Shown here: positions 1 to 6,265 of the stretch, in pieces | How the letters are laid out: each line of letters begins with the position of its first letter | Position numbering within the stretch: position 1 is the first letter of the stretch | Source: Acidobacteria bacterium UBA7540 | GTDB taxonomy: Bacteria; Acidobacteriota; Terriglobia; UBA7540 | Length of the DNA: 13,969 bases | Direction of reading: 5' to 3' | NCBI GenBank assembly: GCA_002478145.1 | Contig: DLMI01000077.1 | Location: 1-13,969, forward strand | Notes under the pieces: model-generated | The model's database searches: none | What the model saw: the letters and a program-made list of their open reading frames with translations, nothing else | Told to the model about the DNA's origin: nothing | Translations under genes and position numbers: made by a program

Positions 1-1
1 C

Positions 2-202
2 CGTCAGGCGCTGGCTCTTTGCCGTCACCATCTCAAGGCCGTAGCTCCACAAGGCACTGACCTCGTTACCCCTCAGCAACAGTCGGCAATCAATCGCTGC
101 TGCCCCAAGTGCAAACGCGGCACCTTGCACGTCGTCGTTCGCTTCACGACCCTTGTGCCCGCAACCGATGACTCGCATTTCGCGGAGATCAACTCGTCAT
201 GA
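2..202 (+). CDS. IS91-like (Y2) transposase, C-terminal fragment, cut by window start
   Basis: An open frame of 66 codons runs in from the left edge and ends at TGA 200-202. The C-terminus carries a small zinc-ribbon-like knuckle (CCPKCKRGTLHVVV) followed by a short tail ending in ...NSS. IS91-family rolling-circle transposases commonly end this way, with a CPxCxxG-type motif, a beta-strand and a short acidic/serine tail. The catalytic YxxxY region and the N-terminal zinc-binding domain lie outside the window, so the family call rests on the C-terminus alone. The protein would nick and transfer single strands during rolling-circle transposition. About 250 bp of non-coding DNA and then an inverted-repeat region (451-565) follow, as expected for an IS91 3' end. 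Whether the element is intact cannot be seen. Confidence 0.5.
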   Translation, partial: RQALALCRHHLKAVAPQGTDLVTPQQQSAINRCCPKCKRGTLHVVVRFTTLVPATDDSHFAEINSS

Positions 203-450
203 TTACAATCTCGCTCACGCCACGAACCCGGATCGCTGCTGCAATGCGCCTTGTGTGCGTGCGTGCCGCAGTGTGTCCGCATGCACCTAAAGCAGTTGCC
301 AACCTCCCGAAACGCCATCCCATTTTCCTCGTAATCGGTCGCTCCGCACCATCACAACCCTTCGCTTACATCCCCTGCAATGTGCTTCTTCGCTCTCCGC
401 ACCACAACAAACCCATTCAAAACCCATAGGGCCTGGGTTCCCGGAAGCGG
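203..450 (+). other. Non-coding 3' tail of the IS91-like element
   Basis: The stretch after the transposase stop has no ORF with coding-like composition; the short open frames on both strands are arginine/serine/histidine-rich and lack ribosome binding sites. It is C-rich on the plus strand. It most likely belongs to the untranslated 3' part of the IS91-like element, leading into the inverted-repeat region at 451-565. Nothing else is seen in it. Confidence 0.35.
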
Positions 451-575
451 CTTAGTCCAAATCGCCCTATCGTCAATGCTCCGCCTCGACTGCCCGCCTT
501 CAACACAGCTCTATCTGCGGAGCACTGTCGATACGGCACTACAGATTTATCGCCAACTATCAGACAAGAACCAAG
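451..575 (+). repeat. Candidate IS91 right end (oriIS-like) with inverted repeats, copy 1
   Basis: This segment aligns by eye with 3640-3766. Shared blocks are CCAAATC(G/A)CCCTATCG at 457-472, GCACTGTCGATACGGCACTA at 522-541, and a TTTAT/TTTGCGCCAAC-type block at 545-561. The CCCTATCG and CGATA(C/G)GG blocks are inverted relative to each other, so each copy could fold into a long stem with about 50 nt between the arms. It lies about 250 nt after the transposase stop. It is followed directly by CAAG (564-567), GAAC (567-570) and CAAG (571-574), the tetranucleotides that IS91 is known to use as target next to its terminus. Calling it the IS91 end is inference from these points. Confidence 0.45.
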
Positions 576-638
576 GTAAGTCCTGCTGGATTAGGATGGA
601 ATCCGGCAGGAACCCTTCCGCCGCATGGGGGGTGCAAT

Positions 639-1229
639 TTGGCCGCTACATTTCCGATCTATCCGGCTCACACCGCCGTCCTGAGCATGGATTGCCAAAC
701 CGGCATCGTTTCCATCTACACCAAAGACGACAAAGACGCCTTCTTGACTCGTGCCGCAAGCGTCCTCAATCACGCGCGTGCCGCCGGCATGACCGTTATC
801 CATGTCCAAGTCGGCTTTCGTCCCGGGCTCCCGGAGGTCAGTTCTCGAAACGTTCTCTTCGGCGCCATTAAATCCTCGGCGCAGCATCAGAAATTGTTTC
901 AGGAGCCGCTCGGAGCGATCCCCGCGGTCATCGCGCCGAAAGAAGGCGAAATTGTCATCACCAAGCATCGCGTCAGTGCCTTTACCGGCACCGACCTCGC
1001 CATGATCGTCCGCGCCAATGACATTGACACGCTGGTTCTCTACGGCATTGCCACCAGCGGCGTTGTCCTCTCCACTCTGGTCGAAGCAGCCGACGCCGAT
1101 TTCCGTCTGGCGGTCATTAAGGACTGCTGCGCCGACCTCGACTCCAATCTCCATGATTGCCTCATCAACAAGTTCTTCCCCTCCCGTGCATCGGTGCTCT
1201 CGGCTCGGGAATTCATCGAAGCGCCGTGA
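639..1229 (+). CDS. Isochorismatase-family (cysteine hydrolase fold) protein
   Basis: A 196-residue single-domain protein of normal family length, predicted cytoplasmic. The isochorismatase-like fold is shown by the first strand with catalytic Asp (VLSMDCQ, D18), the conserved Lys (K109 in VITKHRVSAF) and the cis-peptide/nucleophile loop GIATSGVVLST (136-146). In canonical cysteine hydrolases that loop reads GxxTxxCV; here V142 takes the Cys place. From memory, a sizeable subgroup of the family shares this SGVV version, so it may be a conserved variant and not damage, but substrate and reaction are unknown. Translation starts at TTG 639, chosen because a G-rich Shine-Dalgarno-like run (about 627-632) sits 6-7 nt upstream and the fold begins immediately. 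It has no operon partner. The IS91-like end lies just upstream, so its promoter region may be hybrid. Confidence 0.85.
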   Translation: MAATFPIYPAHTAVLSMDCQTGIVSIYTKDDKDAFLTRAASVLNHARAAGMTVIHVQVGFRPGLPEVSSRNVLFGAIKSSAQHQKLFQEPLGAIPAVIAPKEGEIVITKHRVSAFTGTDLAMIVRANDIDTLVLYGIATSGVVLSTLVEAADADFRLAVIKDCCADLDSNLHDCLINKFFPSRASVLSAREFIEAP

Positions 1230-1282
1230 TCATCGACAGTAGTCCCCGGCCCGCCTGGGATTTGGGGCGCTAGTGTGGGATC

Positions 1283-1315
1283 GTGAGTGTAATGGCGATT
1301 TTTCGCCAACCATCG
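1283..1315 (+). repeat. Degenerate IS-end-like repeat with perfect hairpin
   Basis: The sequence GTGAGTGTAATGGCGATTTT continues into TCGCCAACCATC. TGGCGA (1293-1298) and TCGCCA (1303-1308) form a perfect 6-bp stem around TTTT. The left half matches GAGCGTAATGGCGAT at 7647-7661 and GAGCGTAATCGGGAT at 12480-12494. The right half (TTTTTCGCCAACCATC) matches TTTTGCGCCAACCATC in the IS91-tail-like repeat at 3750-3765. It therefore links the two repeat types of the window. It lies after the 3' end of the isochorismatase-like gene and could act as a weak transcription stop. Confidence 0.5.
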
Positions 1316-1362
1316 TTCTGTCTGGTTAACGGCCAAGAGAGGCTCCTTATCTTCTTGAACGC

Positions 1363-1569
1363 CTACCGCACTCCGTCCACCAGGAACAAATCTGACAGCT
1401 CTCTGGCGAACGAGCAGCCATAAGTCTTGCCGTCGGCCGTCATGCGCACATTCATTATGGTCGTGCGGAACGTGATTGCGGGATGACAATCTCGGCTCAC
1501 GGATAGATCCCGGATCACGAGCGAACTGAACGTTGGGACTTGCTGTCGCGGTTTAATCGGGTGTGCCAA
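1363..1569 (-). CDS. Possible small hypothetical protein
   Basis: A 68-codon minus-strand frame beginning at TTG 1569, with AGGGA two bases before it (spacing shorter than ideal). Third codon positions are mostly G/C and the translated sequence (e.g. FRTTIMNVRMTADGKTYGCS) looks more protein-like than the other frames here. I recognise no domain, signal peptide or membrane segment. It could be the tail of a decayed gene. Its 3' end is about 50 bp from the repeat at 1283-1315. Kept only as a low-confidence candidate. Confidence 0.2.
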   Translation of the reverse strand: MAHPIKPRQQVPTFSSLVIRDLSVSRDCHPAITFRTTIMNVRMTADGKTYGCSFARELSDLFLVDGVR

Positions 1570-1667
1570 AATCCCTTTTCCCGTCCGATTCCAGTGCTGT
1601 TGAAAAGATGCCGCTTAGTATCTCTAGATTTGCGGTTTGATGTTGTACCGGAATCTACAGTCTTTGG

Positions 1668-2006
1668 CTACCCTGGCGGCCACCCCATATCACGCCCGCC
1701 GAGCAGATGTAGGTGTAGATGGAAGACGGATTGGCCTGCTCCGGAACCGGTGTTACAAACAATCCGGAACTCGTCCAGGTGGCGATCAGCGGCGATCTTT
1801 GCTGCGACCAGATTACAGTAGCCAATTTCCACGGCATGTTCTGGCTTCGCGGCTTGCAGTCCGGCAATGTGTGCCTTTGGTACGATCAGGATGCGTGTCG
1901 GTGCCTGCGGGTTGACGTCCTCGAAGGCATAAACCCGCGCATCCTCATAGACCTTACTTGAAGGCCGCTCACCCCTAACGATTCGGCAAAAGAGACAATC
2001 AACCAT
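1668..2006 (-). CDS. HIT-family (HINT-like) nucleotide hydrolase
   Basis: A 112-residue protein, the normal length for HINT/PKCI-type HIT proteins. Cys4 and Cys7 (CLFC) begin the N-terminal strand. The body contains the usual E-D-x-x-V-x-A-F-x-D pattern (21-30) and IVPKAHI (41-47), and the C-terminus has N85, the GQSVFHLHLH stretch with H96, H98 and H100 of the HxHxHxx triad, and the GGRDMGWPPG end. Family members hydrolyse AMP-lysine or AMP-NH2 phosphoramidates through a nucleotidyl-His intermediate on the central His (H98). ATG 2006 is chosen over longer in-frame starts because GGAGG lies 5 nt upstream and the family begins at this point. It is divergently oriented from the GalT-like gene, about 100 bp away. 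All catalytic residues are present. Confidence 0.93.
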   Translation of the reverse strand: MVDCLFCRIVRGERPSSKVYEDARVYAFEDVNPQAPTRILIVPKAHIAGLQAAKPEHAVEIGYCNLVAAKIAADRHLDEFRIVCNTGSGAGQSVFHLHLHLLGGRDMGWPPG

Positions 2007-2091
2007 GGAGGCCTCCAGAAAAAGGGCGATCGTCTGCGAGGTGTGAGAACATTCTTTCACAGTTTGCCAAGCCCGCGAAGTAATTCAGAGT

Positions 2092-2110
2092 CACAGGGAG
2101 GCAGTCCTTG
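2092..2110 (+). promoter_or_regulatory. Shine-Dalgarno site deciding a TTG start
   Basis: AGGGAGG at 2095-2101 lies 6 nt before TTG 2108 and supports that codon as the start of the GalT-like gene, ahead of the internal ATG at 2213, which has only a weak GAAG before it. Confidence 0.6.
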
Positions 2111-3172
2111 GACCCGGCCTTCGCCGTAAACAGAGAAGACGAGACCAGCCCCATCAGGTTCCACTCGGAGCAGATTACGGCAAGTTTTCTCTCGCCCGAT
2201 GGATCAGAAGTGATGAAGTCTCTGGAAGTGAGGTTTGACCCGCTGCTGGGGACCTCGTCTCGGATTGCCGAAGGTGTCGTACTCTCGAAGGCTGATGAGG
2301 ACGCACTAGCTCCTCTACAAGCTCCCAATTCCGGCTGCCCATTCTGCCCAGATCGAATCAGCAGGGTCACTCCCAAAGTGTTGGAGGCAATTCACCACAG
2401 CGGACGCCTAGAGCGGGGAGAGTCGGTGTTGTTTCCCAACCTCGTTCCTTACTCTCAGTATGCTGCGGTCGCAGTTGTGTCGCAGCGCCATTGGCTTGCA
2501 TTGAGCGGGTTCACGCGGCAACGACTGTTTGACAACCTCTCGGTTGCCGTGGATTACGTCCGCAAGGTGCATGCTTTCGATCCGAGAGCCGAGAACTGCG
2601 CCTACAACATAAATTACTTGTATCCCTCCGGCGGATCGTTGCCACATCCGCACGCGCAGGTATATCTCGATCCTCACCCGACAACTCTCATGCGATTACA
2701 GCGTGAGGCCAGTATCGCTTATTGGACTGCCCATGGCCGGGCGTATTGGGAAGACCTGGCGGAAACCGAAGAGGCCCGAGGGCTGCGATTCGTGGCCCGG
2801 GTTGGCCGTACCCGGTGGATTACCGCGTTTGCTCCGATGGGCTTCAATGAAGTGAGGGCGGTTGTTCCGGACTGCGAGACGATTCTCGACCTCACGGATG
2901 ACGACCTCAATTCACTTTCCGCCGGTATCGCGCGCGTCCTCCAGTGGTACGAATTGACGAGGTACAACAGCTTTAACTTGGCGCTCTATTCGGGCCCCCT
3001 GAACGCCTCCCGTGGTTGGCGCGTCCATCTGTCGATGATCAGTCGCACGGCGATGCTCCCTTATTACCGGAGCGATGCAATGCACATGGAACGGTTGCAC
3101 TGGGAAGCGGCAGTTGATCGACCGCCAGAGCGCATCGCCGACGACCTTCGCGCACATTTCGCGGCAGCTTAA
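2108..3172 (+). CDS. GalT-like galactose-1-phosphate uridylyltransferase family protein (HIT superfamily)
   Basis: A 354-residue cytoplasmic nucleotidyltransferase, about the family's usual length. The first half has a zinc-site pair in GCPFCPDR (C77, C80) and the active-site block SGGSLPHPHAQVY with H180-P-H182-A-Q184. In GalT the His-Pro-His-x-Gln motif carries the nucleotide on a His. The second, degenerate HIT-like half includes WRVHLSMISRT (304-314) and MERLHWEAAVDRPPE (327-341), matching the GalT C-terminal region. Known members move UMP between UDP-glucose and galactose-1-phosphate; some GalT-like relatives use ADP or other sugars, so the substrate is not fixed. The TTG start has a strong SD, and residues 16-30 match the N-terminal strand seen in relatives. 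No galK or galE is nearby; it stands alone, divergent from a HIT hydrolase. Confidence 0.85.
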   Translation: MDPAFAVNREDETSPIRFHSEQITASFLSPDGSEVMKSLEVRFDPLLGTSSRIAEGVVLSKADEDALAPLQAPNSGCPFCPDRISRVTPKVLEAIHHSGRLERGESVLFPNLVPYSQYAAVAVVSQRHWLALSGFTRQRLFDNLSVAVDYVRKVHAFDPRAENCAYNINYLYPSGGSLPHPHAQVYLDPHPTTLMRLQREASIAYWTAHGRAYWEDLAETEEARGLRFVARVGRTRWITAFAPMGFNEVRAVVPDCETILDLTDDDLNSLSAGIARVLQWYELTRYNSFNLALYSGPLNASRGWRVHLSMISRTAMLPYYRSDAMHMERLHWEAAVDRPPERIADDLRAHFAAA

Positions 3173-3191
3173 TTCGGTTCCCATAACTCAA

Positions 3192-3235
3192 GTTCGGAAG
3201 ATTGCAACCCTGGTTGCTGGAGATAAGCTCCGAAC
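3192..3235. terminator. Nested hairpin after the GalT-like gene, possible terminator
   Basis: An outer 7-bp stem GTTCGGA/TCCGAAC (3192-3198 with 3229-3235) encloses an inner 5-bp hairpin GCAAC/GTTGC (3204-3208 with 3213-3217, loop CCTG). It begins 20 nt after the GalT-like stop. There is no T-run after it on the plus strand, so it is at most a weak or Rho-assisted terminator, or another RNA structure. Confidence 0.3.
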
Positions 3236-3248
3236 CACCCTCGTGAGC

Positions 3249-3326
3249 ATGAACGCGAACAATTCCTCGTCAAGAAAGAGATTTGTACGCAAATCCAATC
3301 CGGCGTTGAGTGCCGTAGCGGAGTAA
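3249..3326 (+). CDS. Very small basic ORF, possibly first half of a broken gene
   Basis: ATG 3249 opens 25 codons encoding a basic, serine-rich peptide (MNANNSSSRKRFVRKSNPAL...) that ends at TAA 3324-3326. It lies in the same frame as the ORF at 3369-3515, so the two may be one gene interrupted by a stop. No clear Shine-Dalgarno site precedes it and no homologue is recognised. Confidence 0.2.
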   Translation: MNANNSSSRKRFVRKSNPALSAVAE

Positions 3327-3368
3327 TGCATCTTCGACAATCGGGTATGCGCCAGCCTCGGCGTCCCG

Positions 3369-3515
3369 ATGGCGAACGCCGTCCGCTACGATCCTGCGAA
3401 TTACCGGGGTGTCTACGCAGCTCTGGCCCAGAACACGAACGTGTTCTCAGCCGGCGCAGCCCGAGCCGTAGGCGACTTCTTCAAAGGAAGAGCCGCGGGT
3501 ATCAAGAAGTCTTAA
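3369..3515 (+). CDS. Small hypothetical protein (48 aa)
   Basis: ATG 3369 starts 48 codons of strongly coding-like composition (TAC, AAC, TTC and GCC dominate the synonymous choices). The peptide begins MANAVRYDPANYRGVYAALA and ends ...AAGIKKS. No signal peptide or membrane segment is seen and I recognise no family. The open frame continues upstream without a stop to 3327, directly after the stop of the 3249-3326 ORF, so it could be the 3' part of one gene of about 90 codons broken by a single stop. No good ribosome binding site precedes ATG 3369. It lies between the GalT-like gene and the repeat at 3640-3766. Confidence 0.35.
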   Translation: MANAVRYDPANYRGVYAALAQNTNVFSAGAARAVGDFFKGRAAGIKKS

Positions 3516-3639
3516 AAGGCTAGTCGAACGGCCGCCCGGTGAACGCGTTGTATACCGCGACCGTGTTGGTGTCCCTCTGCAGCAGTCACGCAGACGCCTG
3601 CGACATCATGTCCGCCATGACGTCGTGTGCCGTCCGCCG

Positions 3640-3766
3640 CAAACGCCAGCGACTTCGCCCAAATCACCCTATCGCAACTGCCCCGGCGTGAAACAGTTGG
3701 GCCCGCGCGGACACTCCGCGCCAGCGCACTTGTCGATAGGGCACTAAGGTTTTGCGCCAACCATCC
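3640..3766 (+). repeat. IS91-tail-like inverted-repeat region, copy 2 (solo)
   Basis: This is a diverged second copy of 451-565. Shared blocks are CCCAAATCACCCTATCG (3658-3674), GCACTTGTCGATAGGGCACT (3725-3744) and TTTTGCGCCAACCATC (3750-3765). ACCCTATCG and CGATAGGG are inverted, giving potential for a stem. No transposase remnant was seen on either side, so it is either a solo element end or a member of a dispersed repeat. It begins 11 bp beyond the 3' end of the AAA+ ATPase gene (minus strand) and might serve as its transcription terminator. Confidence 0.5.
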
Positions 3767-3776
3767 AATGTAGCAG

Positions 3777-5453
3777 TCAGGCGCCTTCGCTTCTTGTCTC
3801 CCGCGACGACGCCGAAACCGCTCGGTCTCGTGCCCATGCGCGTAGTTTCTCAATTTCCTCGGCGCGGGTGATGGACAGCGGCACTGTGGACGAGAGCGCG
3901 GTGAGCAGGTCTTCGGTGCTCAATTCCTGCTCGCGAGCAAAGGCGGCATAGAGTGCGGTTTGCACGCTGGATTCGATCTCTGCTCCGGAAAAGCCTTCGG
4001 CGGCGGTTGCTACTCGATCCAGATCATAGCCGGCTGGATTGCGCTTGTGCTTTTTCAGCTGGATGGAGAATACCTGCCGCCGTTCGGCTGCACTGGGCAG
4101 GTCTACGAAGAAAAGTTCATCGAAGCGTCCCTTGCGAATCAGCTCCGGGGGCAGCACGGTTATGTTGTTGCAGGTGGCGGCTACGAAGACTGCGGGCTTG
4201 CGCTCTTGCATCCAGGAGAGAAACGACGCCAGCAGGCGCGAAGAAACGCCTGCGTCGGCGGAGGCGGAATCGGGGCCGCTTCCAGCGAAGACTTTTTCCA
4301 GTTCGTCGATCCACAACACGCAGGGGGCTAAGCCCTCAGCTACTCGGAAAACTCTCTGGATTCGCTTTTCGGTTTCGCCAATGAATTTGTCGTACACAGC
4401 AGCGGTGTCGAATTTGACCAGCGGCAGTTTCCATTCTCCGGCTGCAGCTCGCTCGCAGAGACTCTTGCCGCATCCTTGGACGCCTAGAATGATTACGCCT
4501 TTGGGCGGGTCTAGGCCGAACTGGCAGGCGCGGTCGTCCCAGGAGCCTTGGCGCTGCTGTAGCCAGCGTTTCAGATTCTCCAGGCCGCCGACACTTGACA
4601 TGCTATCGGTAGTGTCCACGAATTCCAGCATTTCTGATCGTTTCAGCAGAGCTTTCTTGGCATCAAGCACATCCGTGATGCACTCCGGGGACAGCGCGAG
4701 GCGTCCAACCACCGTCTGCGAGATGGCGCGCTCGGCGGTTTCTTCAGTCAGTCCGCGCAGATTGCCAGCCATGGCGTCCACGCCGTTCGCATCGAGCTGG
4801 AGTTTCAGGGTGTGGGTAGCTGCCATCCGGGTATAGGTTTCACGGATGATCTCACGCAGCCGGTTACGGTCGGGCAGCGGGAGATCGAGAAATTCCACCA
4901 GACCCGCCAGTTCGGCCGGCATCTCGATGGCGGGGGCGGTGAGCACCAAGGTTCTTCGGTTGGTGGAGAATTTCTGGCCTACGTCGCGGAGGCGGCGCAC
5001 CACTACCGGGCTATCCATGTGGCGATGGAAATCTTTGAGCACGAAGACGGCTTCGATGGTCATGGTCTCCAGGTTCGCGAGCGCCTGCACGGGGTCGGTG
5101 GTGTTGTAAATCGCGGATCTCGGAGCGGCGCCGGCATCGGAACCAACCGATGACAGGACGGCTCGGGCCAATCGATCGGCTTCGCTGTTGCCTCGTGGAA
5201 GCGCGCCCGATCGATAGTCCGGCCGCGGCTGCGCCGAAGGATGAGGGACAGGCTGCGGAGCGGCGGCACCGTTGCCGGAGCGGATGAGGCCGTCGGCGAT
5301 GGTCCATTCGAAGACCGCCAAACTCAGCTCTGAGCAAGCCATACGCACCAGCGAAACGGCGCGCATTTCTTCGACCGTCTCTATCACGACGATCGGAGTC
5401 GAGGAGTTGAGTAGAACCTTCAGCCGGTCGATTGGACTTTGGGGCGAACTCAT
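3777..5453 (-). CDS. Ycf46-like AAA+ ATPase
   Basis: A 558-residue cytoplasmic protein with two parts. Residues 1-270 are a degenerate N-terminal AAA-like domain (TPIVVIETVEEMRA, 19-32; VLKDFHRHM, 138-146) interrupted by an Ala/Pro/Gly-rich linker (about 58-115). Residues 280-500 are a complete AAA+ module: Walker A GVQGCGKS (324-331), Walker B VLWIDELEK (379-387), sensor-1 Asn at 429/430, the arginine-finger segment IRKGRFDELFF (439-449) and the C-terminal helix motif GFSGAEIE (487-494). This layout is that of the Ycf46/'AAA family ATPase' group found in cyanobacteria, plastids and many bacteria. The role is poorly defined; regulation of photosynthesis or CO2 use has been proposed for the cyanobacterial member. 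There is no metalloprotease domain, so it is not FtsH. The ATG at 5453 has no good SD of its own and overlaps the stop of a 15-codon upstream ORF. Confidence 0.88.
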   Translation of the reverse strand: MSSPQSPIDRLKVLLNSSTPIVVIETVEEMRAVSLVRMACSELSLAVFEWTIADGLIRSGNGAAAPQPVPHPSAQPRPDYRSGALPRGNSEADRLARAVLSSVGSDAGAAPRSAIYNTTDPVQALANLETMTIEAVFVLKDFHRHMDSPVVVRRLRDVGQKFSTNRRTLVLTAPAIEMPAELAGLVEFLDLPLPDRNRLREIIRETYTRMAATHTLKLQLDANGVDAMAGNLRGLTEETAERAISQTVVGRLALSPECITDVLDAKKALLKRSEMLEFVDTTDSMSSVGGLENLKRWLQQRQGSWDDRACQFGLDPPKGVIILGVQGCGKSLCERAAAGEWKLPLVKFDTAAVYDKFIGETEKRIQRVFRVAEGLAPCVLWIDELEKVFAGSGPDSASADAGVSSRLLASFLSWMQERKPAVFVAATCNNITVLPPELIRKGRFDELFFVDLPSAAERRQVFSIQLKKHKRNPAGYDLDRVATAAEGFSGAEIESSVQTALYAAFAREQELSTEDLLTALSSTVPLSITRAEEIEKLRAWARDRAVSASSRETRSEGA

Positions 5454-5497
5454 ATGGATTTGACCCGATCCCGTACAATGATAGCTGCGGTCCCCAC
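5450..5497 (-). CDS. Candidate 15-aa leader peptide overlapping the AAA+ start (ATGA)
   Basis: On the minus strand GTG 5497 begins 15 sense codons (MGTAAIIVRDRVKSI) and ends at TGA 5452-5450, which overlaps the ATG of the AAA+ gene in the sequence ATGA. A perfect AGGAGG (5511-5506) lies 8 nt before the GTG, whereas the AAA+ ATG has no comparable site. The arrangement suggests translational coupling: ribosomes load at AGGAGG, translate the leader and restart at the AAA+ ATG. I cannot prove expression, and the AGGAGG could be incidental. Confidence 0.4.
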   Translation of the reverse strand: MGTAAIIVRDRVKSI

Positions 5498-5545
5498 CGG
5501 AATATCCTCCTAGCGCAATTTAGGAGAAACAAAGGTAATCAATAG

Positions 5546-6190
5546 CGGTGCCCCAAAGAACCTTGCGAGGTTTGTGGTCAGCGTCCGTGCGTGTGCAGGA
5601 GAAAGGCGAAAGTGAAGCTGACCGACGGGAAAGAACGTGCGATTCAGCACATGGTATCCACGGCCTTCTGGCACCCCGATGGCACACCGATGTCCGCACA
5701 GCAATTCATGGAGTCACTGTTTGGAAAGCTGCCGGAGTTCTTCAGGGACGAGGCCGAGCTACGCGCATTGTGGAGCGCCCCTCACACAAGGAAGATGCTC
5801 TTGAACGGAGTCGCAGAGAAGGGATTTGGCCATGAACGACTGGTAGAAATGCAAAAAATCATCGACGCCGAGAAGGGCGATCTCTTCGATGTCCTCGCGT
5901 ATGTTGCCTACGCTCTGCCGCCGCTCACGCGCGAAGAACGCGCTGGTCGGGCAAAGCTGGCCATCAGGGCGCATTTCGATAGCAAGCAGCAGGCATTTCT
6001 GGACTTTGTCTTGGCCCACTACGTTGGCGTCGGGGTGGACGAACTCGACCAAGAGAAGCTAACGCCGTTGCTCCGCCTGAAGTATTCCAACTCCATTTCC
6101 GACGCCATTGCCGACCTCGGAAGGCCGGAAGAGATCAGCAAGGTATTCGTGGGATTTCAAAAATATCTGTACCAACCAGTCTCTGCGTAA
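5546..6190 (+). pseudogene. hsdR: Type I restriction enzyme HsdR, C-terminal fragment
   Basis: An open frame between TAG 5543-5545 and TAA 6188-6190 (about 214 codons) matches the C-terminal region of HsdR of the EcoEI-like class. It has a Cys-rich knuckle at the start (RCPKEPCEVCGQRPCVC), then KVKLTDGKERAIQHM, FWHPDGTPMSAQQFME, the helical segment GKLPEFFRDEAELRALW, the strongly conserved DLFDVLAYVAYALPPLTREE, and DSKQQAFLDFVLAHYVGVGV ending near QKYLYQ. Full HsdR is roughly 800-1000 residues and carries nuclease, DEAD helicase motifs and this C-terminal assembly domain; all the catalytic parts are missing. GTG 5591 could start a 199-residue product, but homology extends upstream of it, so this is a truncated gene. 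No hsdM or hsdS is present. The break lies between 5453 and 5546, next to the AAA+ gene start. Confidence 0.8.
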
Positions 6191-6265
6191 GCGCGGCTCG
6201 CTCAACTGCTCACGACGGGAGCCATCGAAATGTGAAACCCTCATCCGATCTGCCATAATCTCCCA

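Larger units (their letters stand above)
1230..1667. other. 438-bp gap with one repeat end and no strong gene
   Basis: This gap lies between the 3' ends of the convergent isochorismatase-like and HIT genes. It contains a repeat end with a perfect hairpin (1283-1315) and one weak minus-strand ORF (1363-1569), listed separately. No tRNA, terminator with a T-tract or other gene was recognised. Confidence 0.5.

Noticed and set aside
591..1154. 187-codon minus-strand frame opposite the isochorismatase-like gene
   Set aside because: It is antisense to a clear family member, has no SD and its translation is low-complexity Gly/Asp/Arg; a shadow frame.
1540..1961. Plus-strand open frames over the HIT gene
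   Set aside because: They overlap the well-supported HIT protein on the other strand and encode Arg/Ser-rich sequence without motifs.
4039..4836. 265-codon plus-strand frame inside the AAA+ gene
   Set aside because: It is antisense to Walker A/B-containing sequence; Ser/Arg/Ala-rich composition typical of a reverse frame of high-GC coding DNA.
3777..5453. FtsH-type protease as the identity of the AAA+ protein
   Set aside because: There is no HEXXH zinc-protease motif and no transmembrane segments; the degenerate N-terminal AAA half fits the Ycf46-like group.
5011..5532. 173-codon minus-strand frame starting before the AAA+ gene
   Set aside because: It runs out of frame through the AAA+ coding region and turns Arg-rich; the AGGAGG lies inside it, not before its start.
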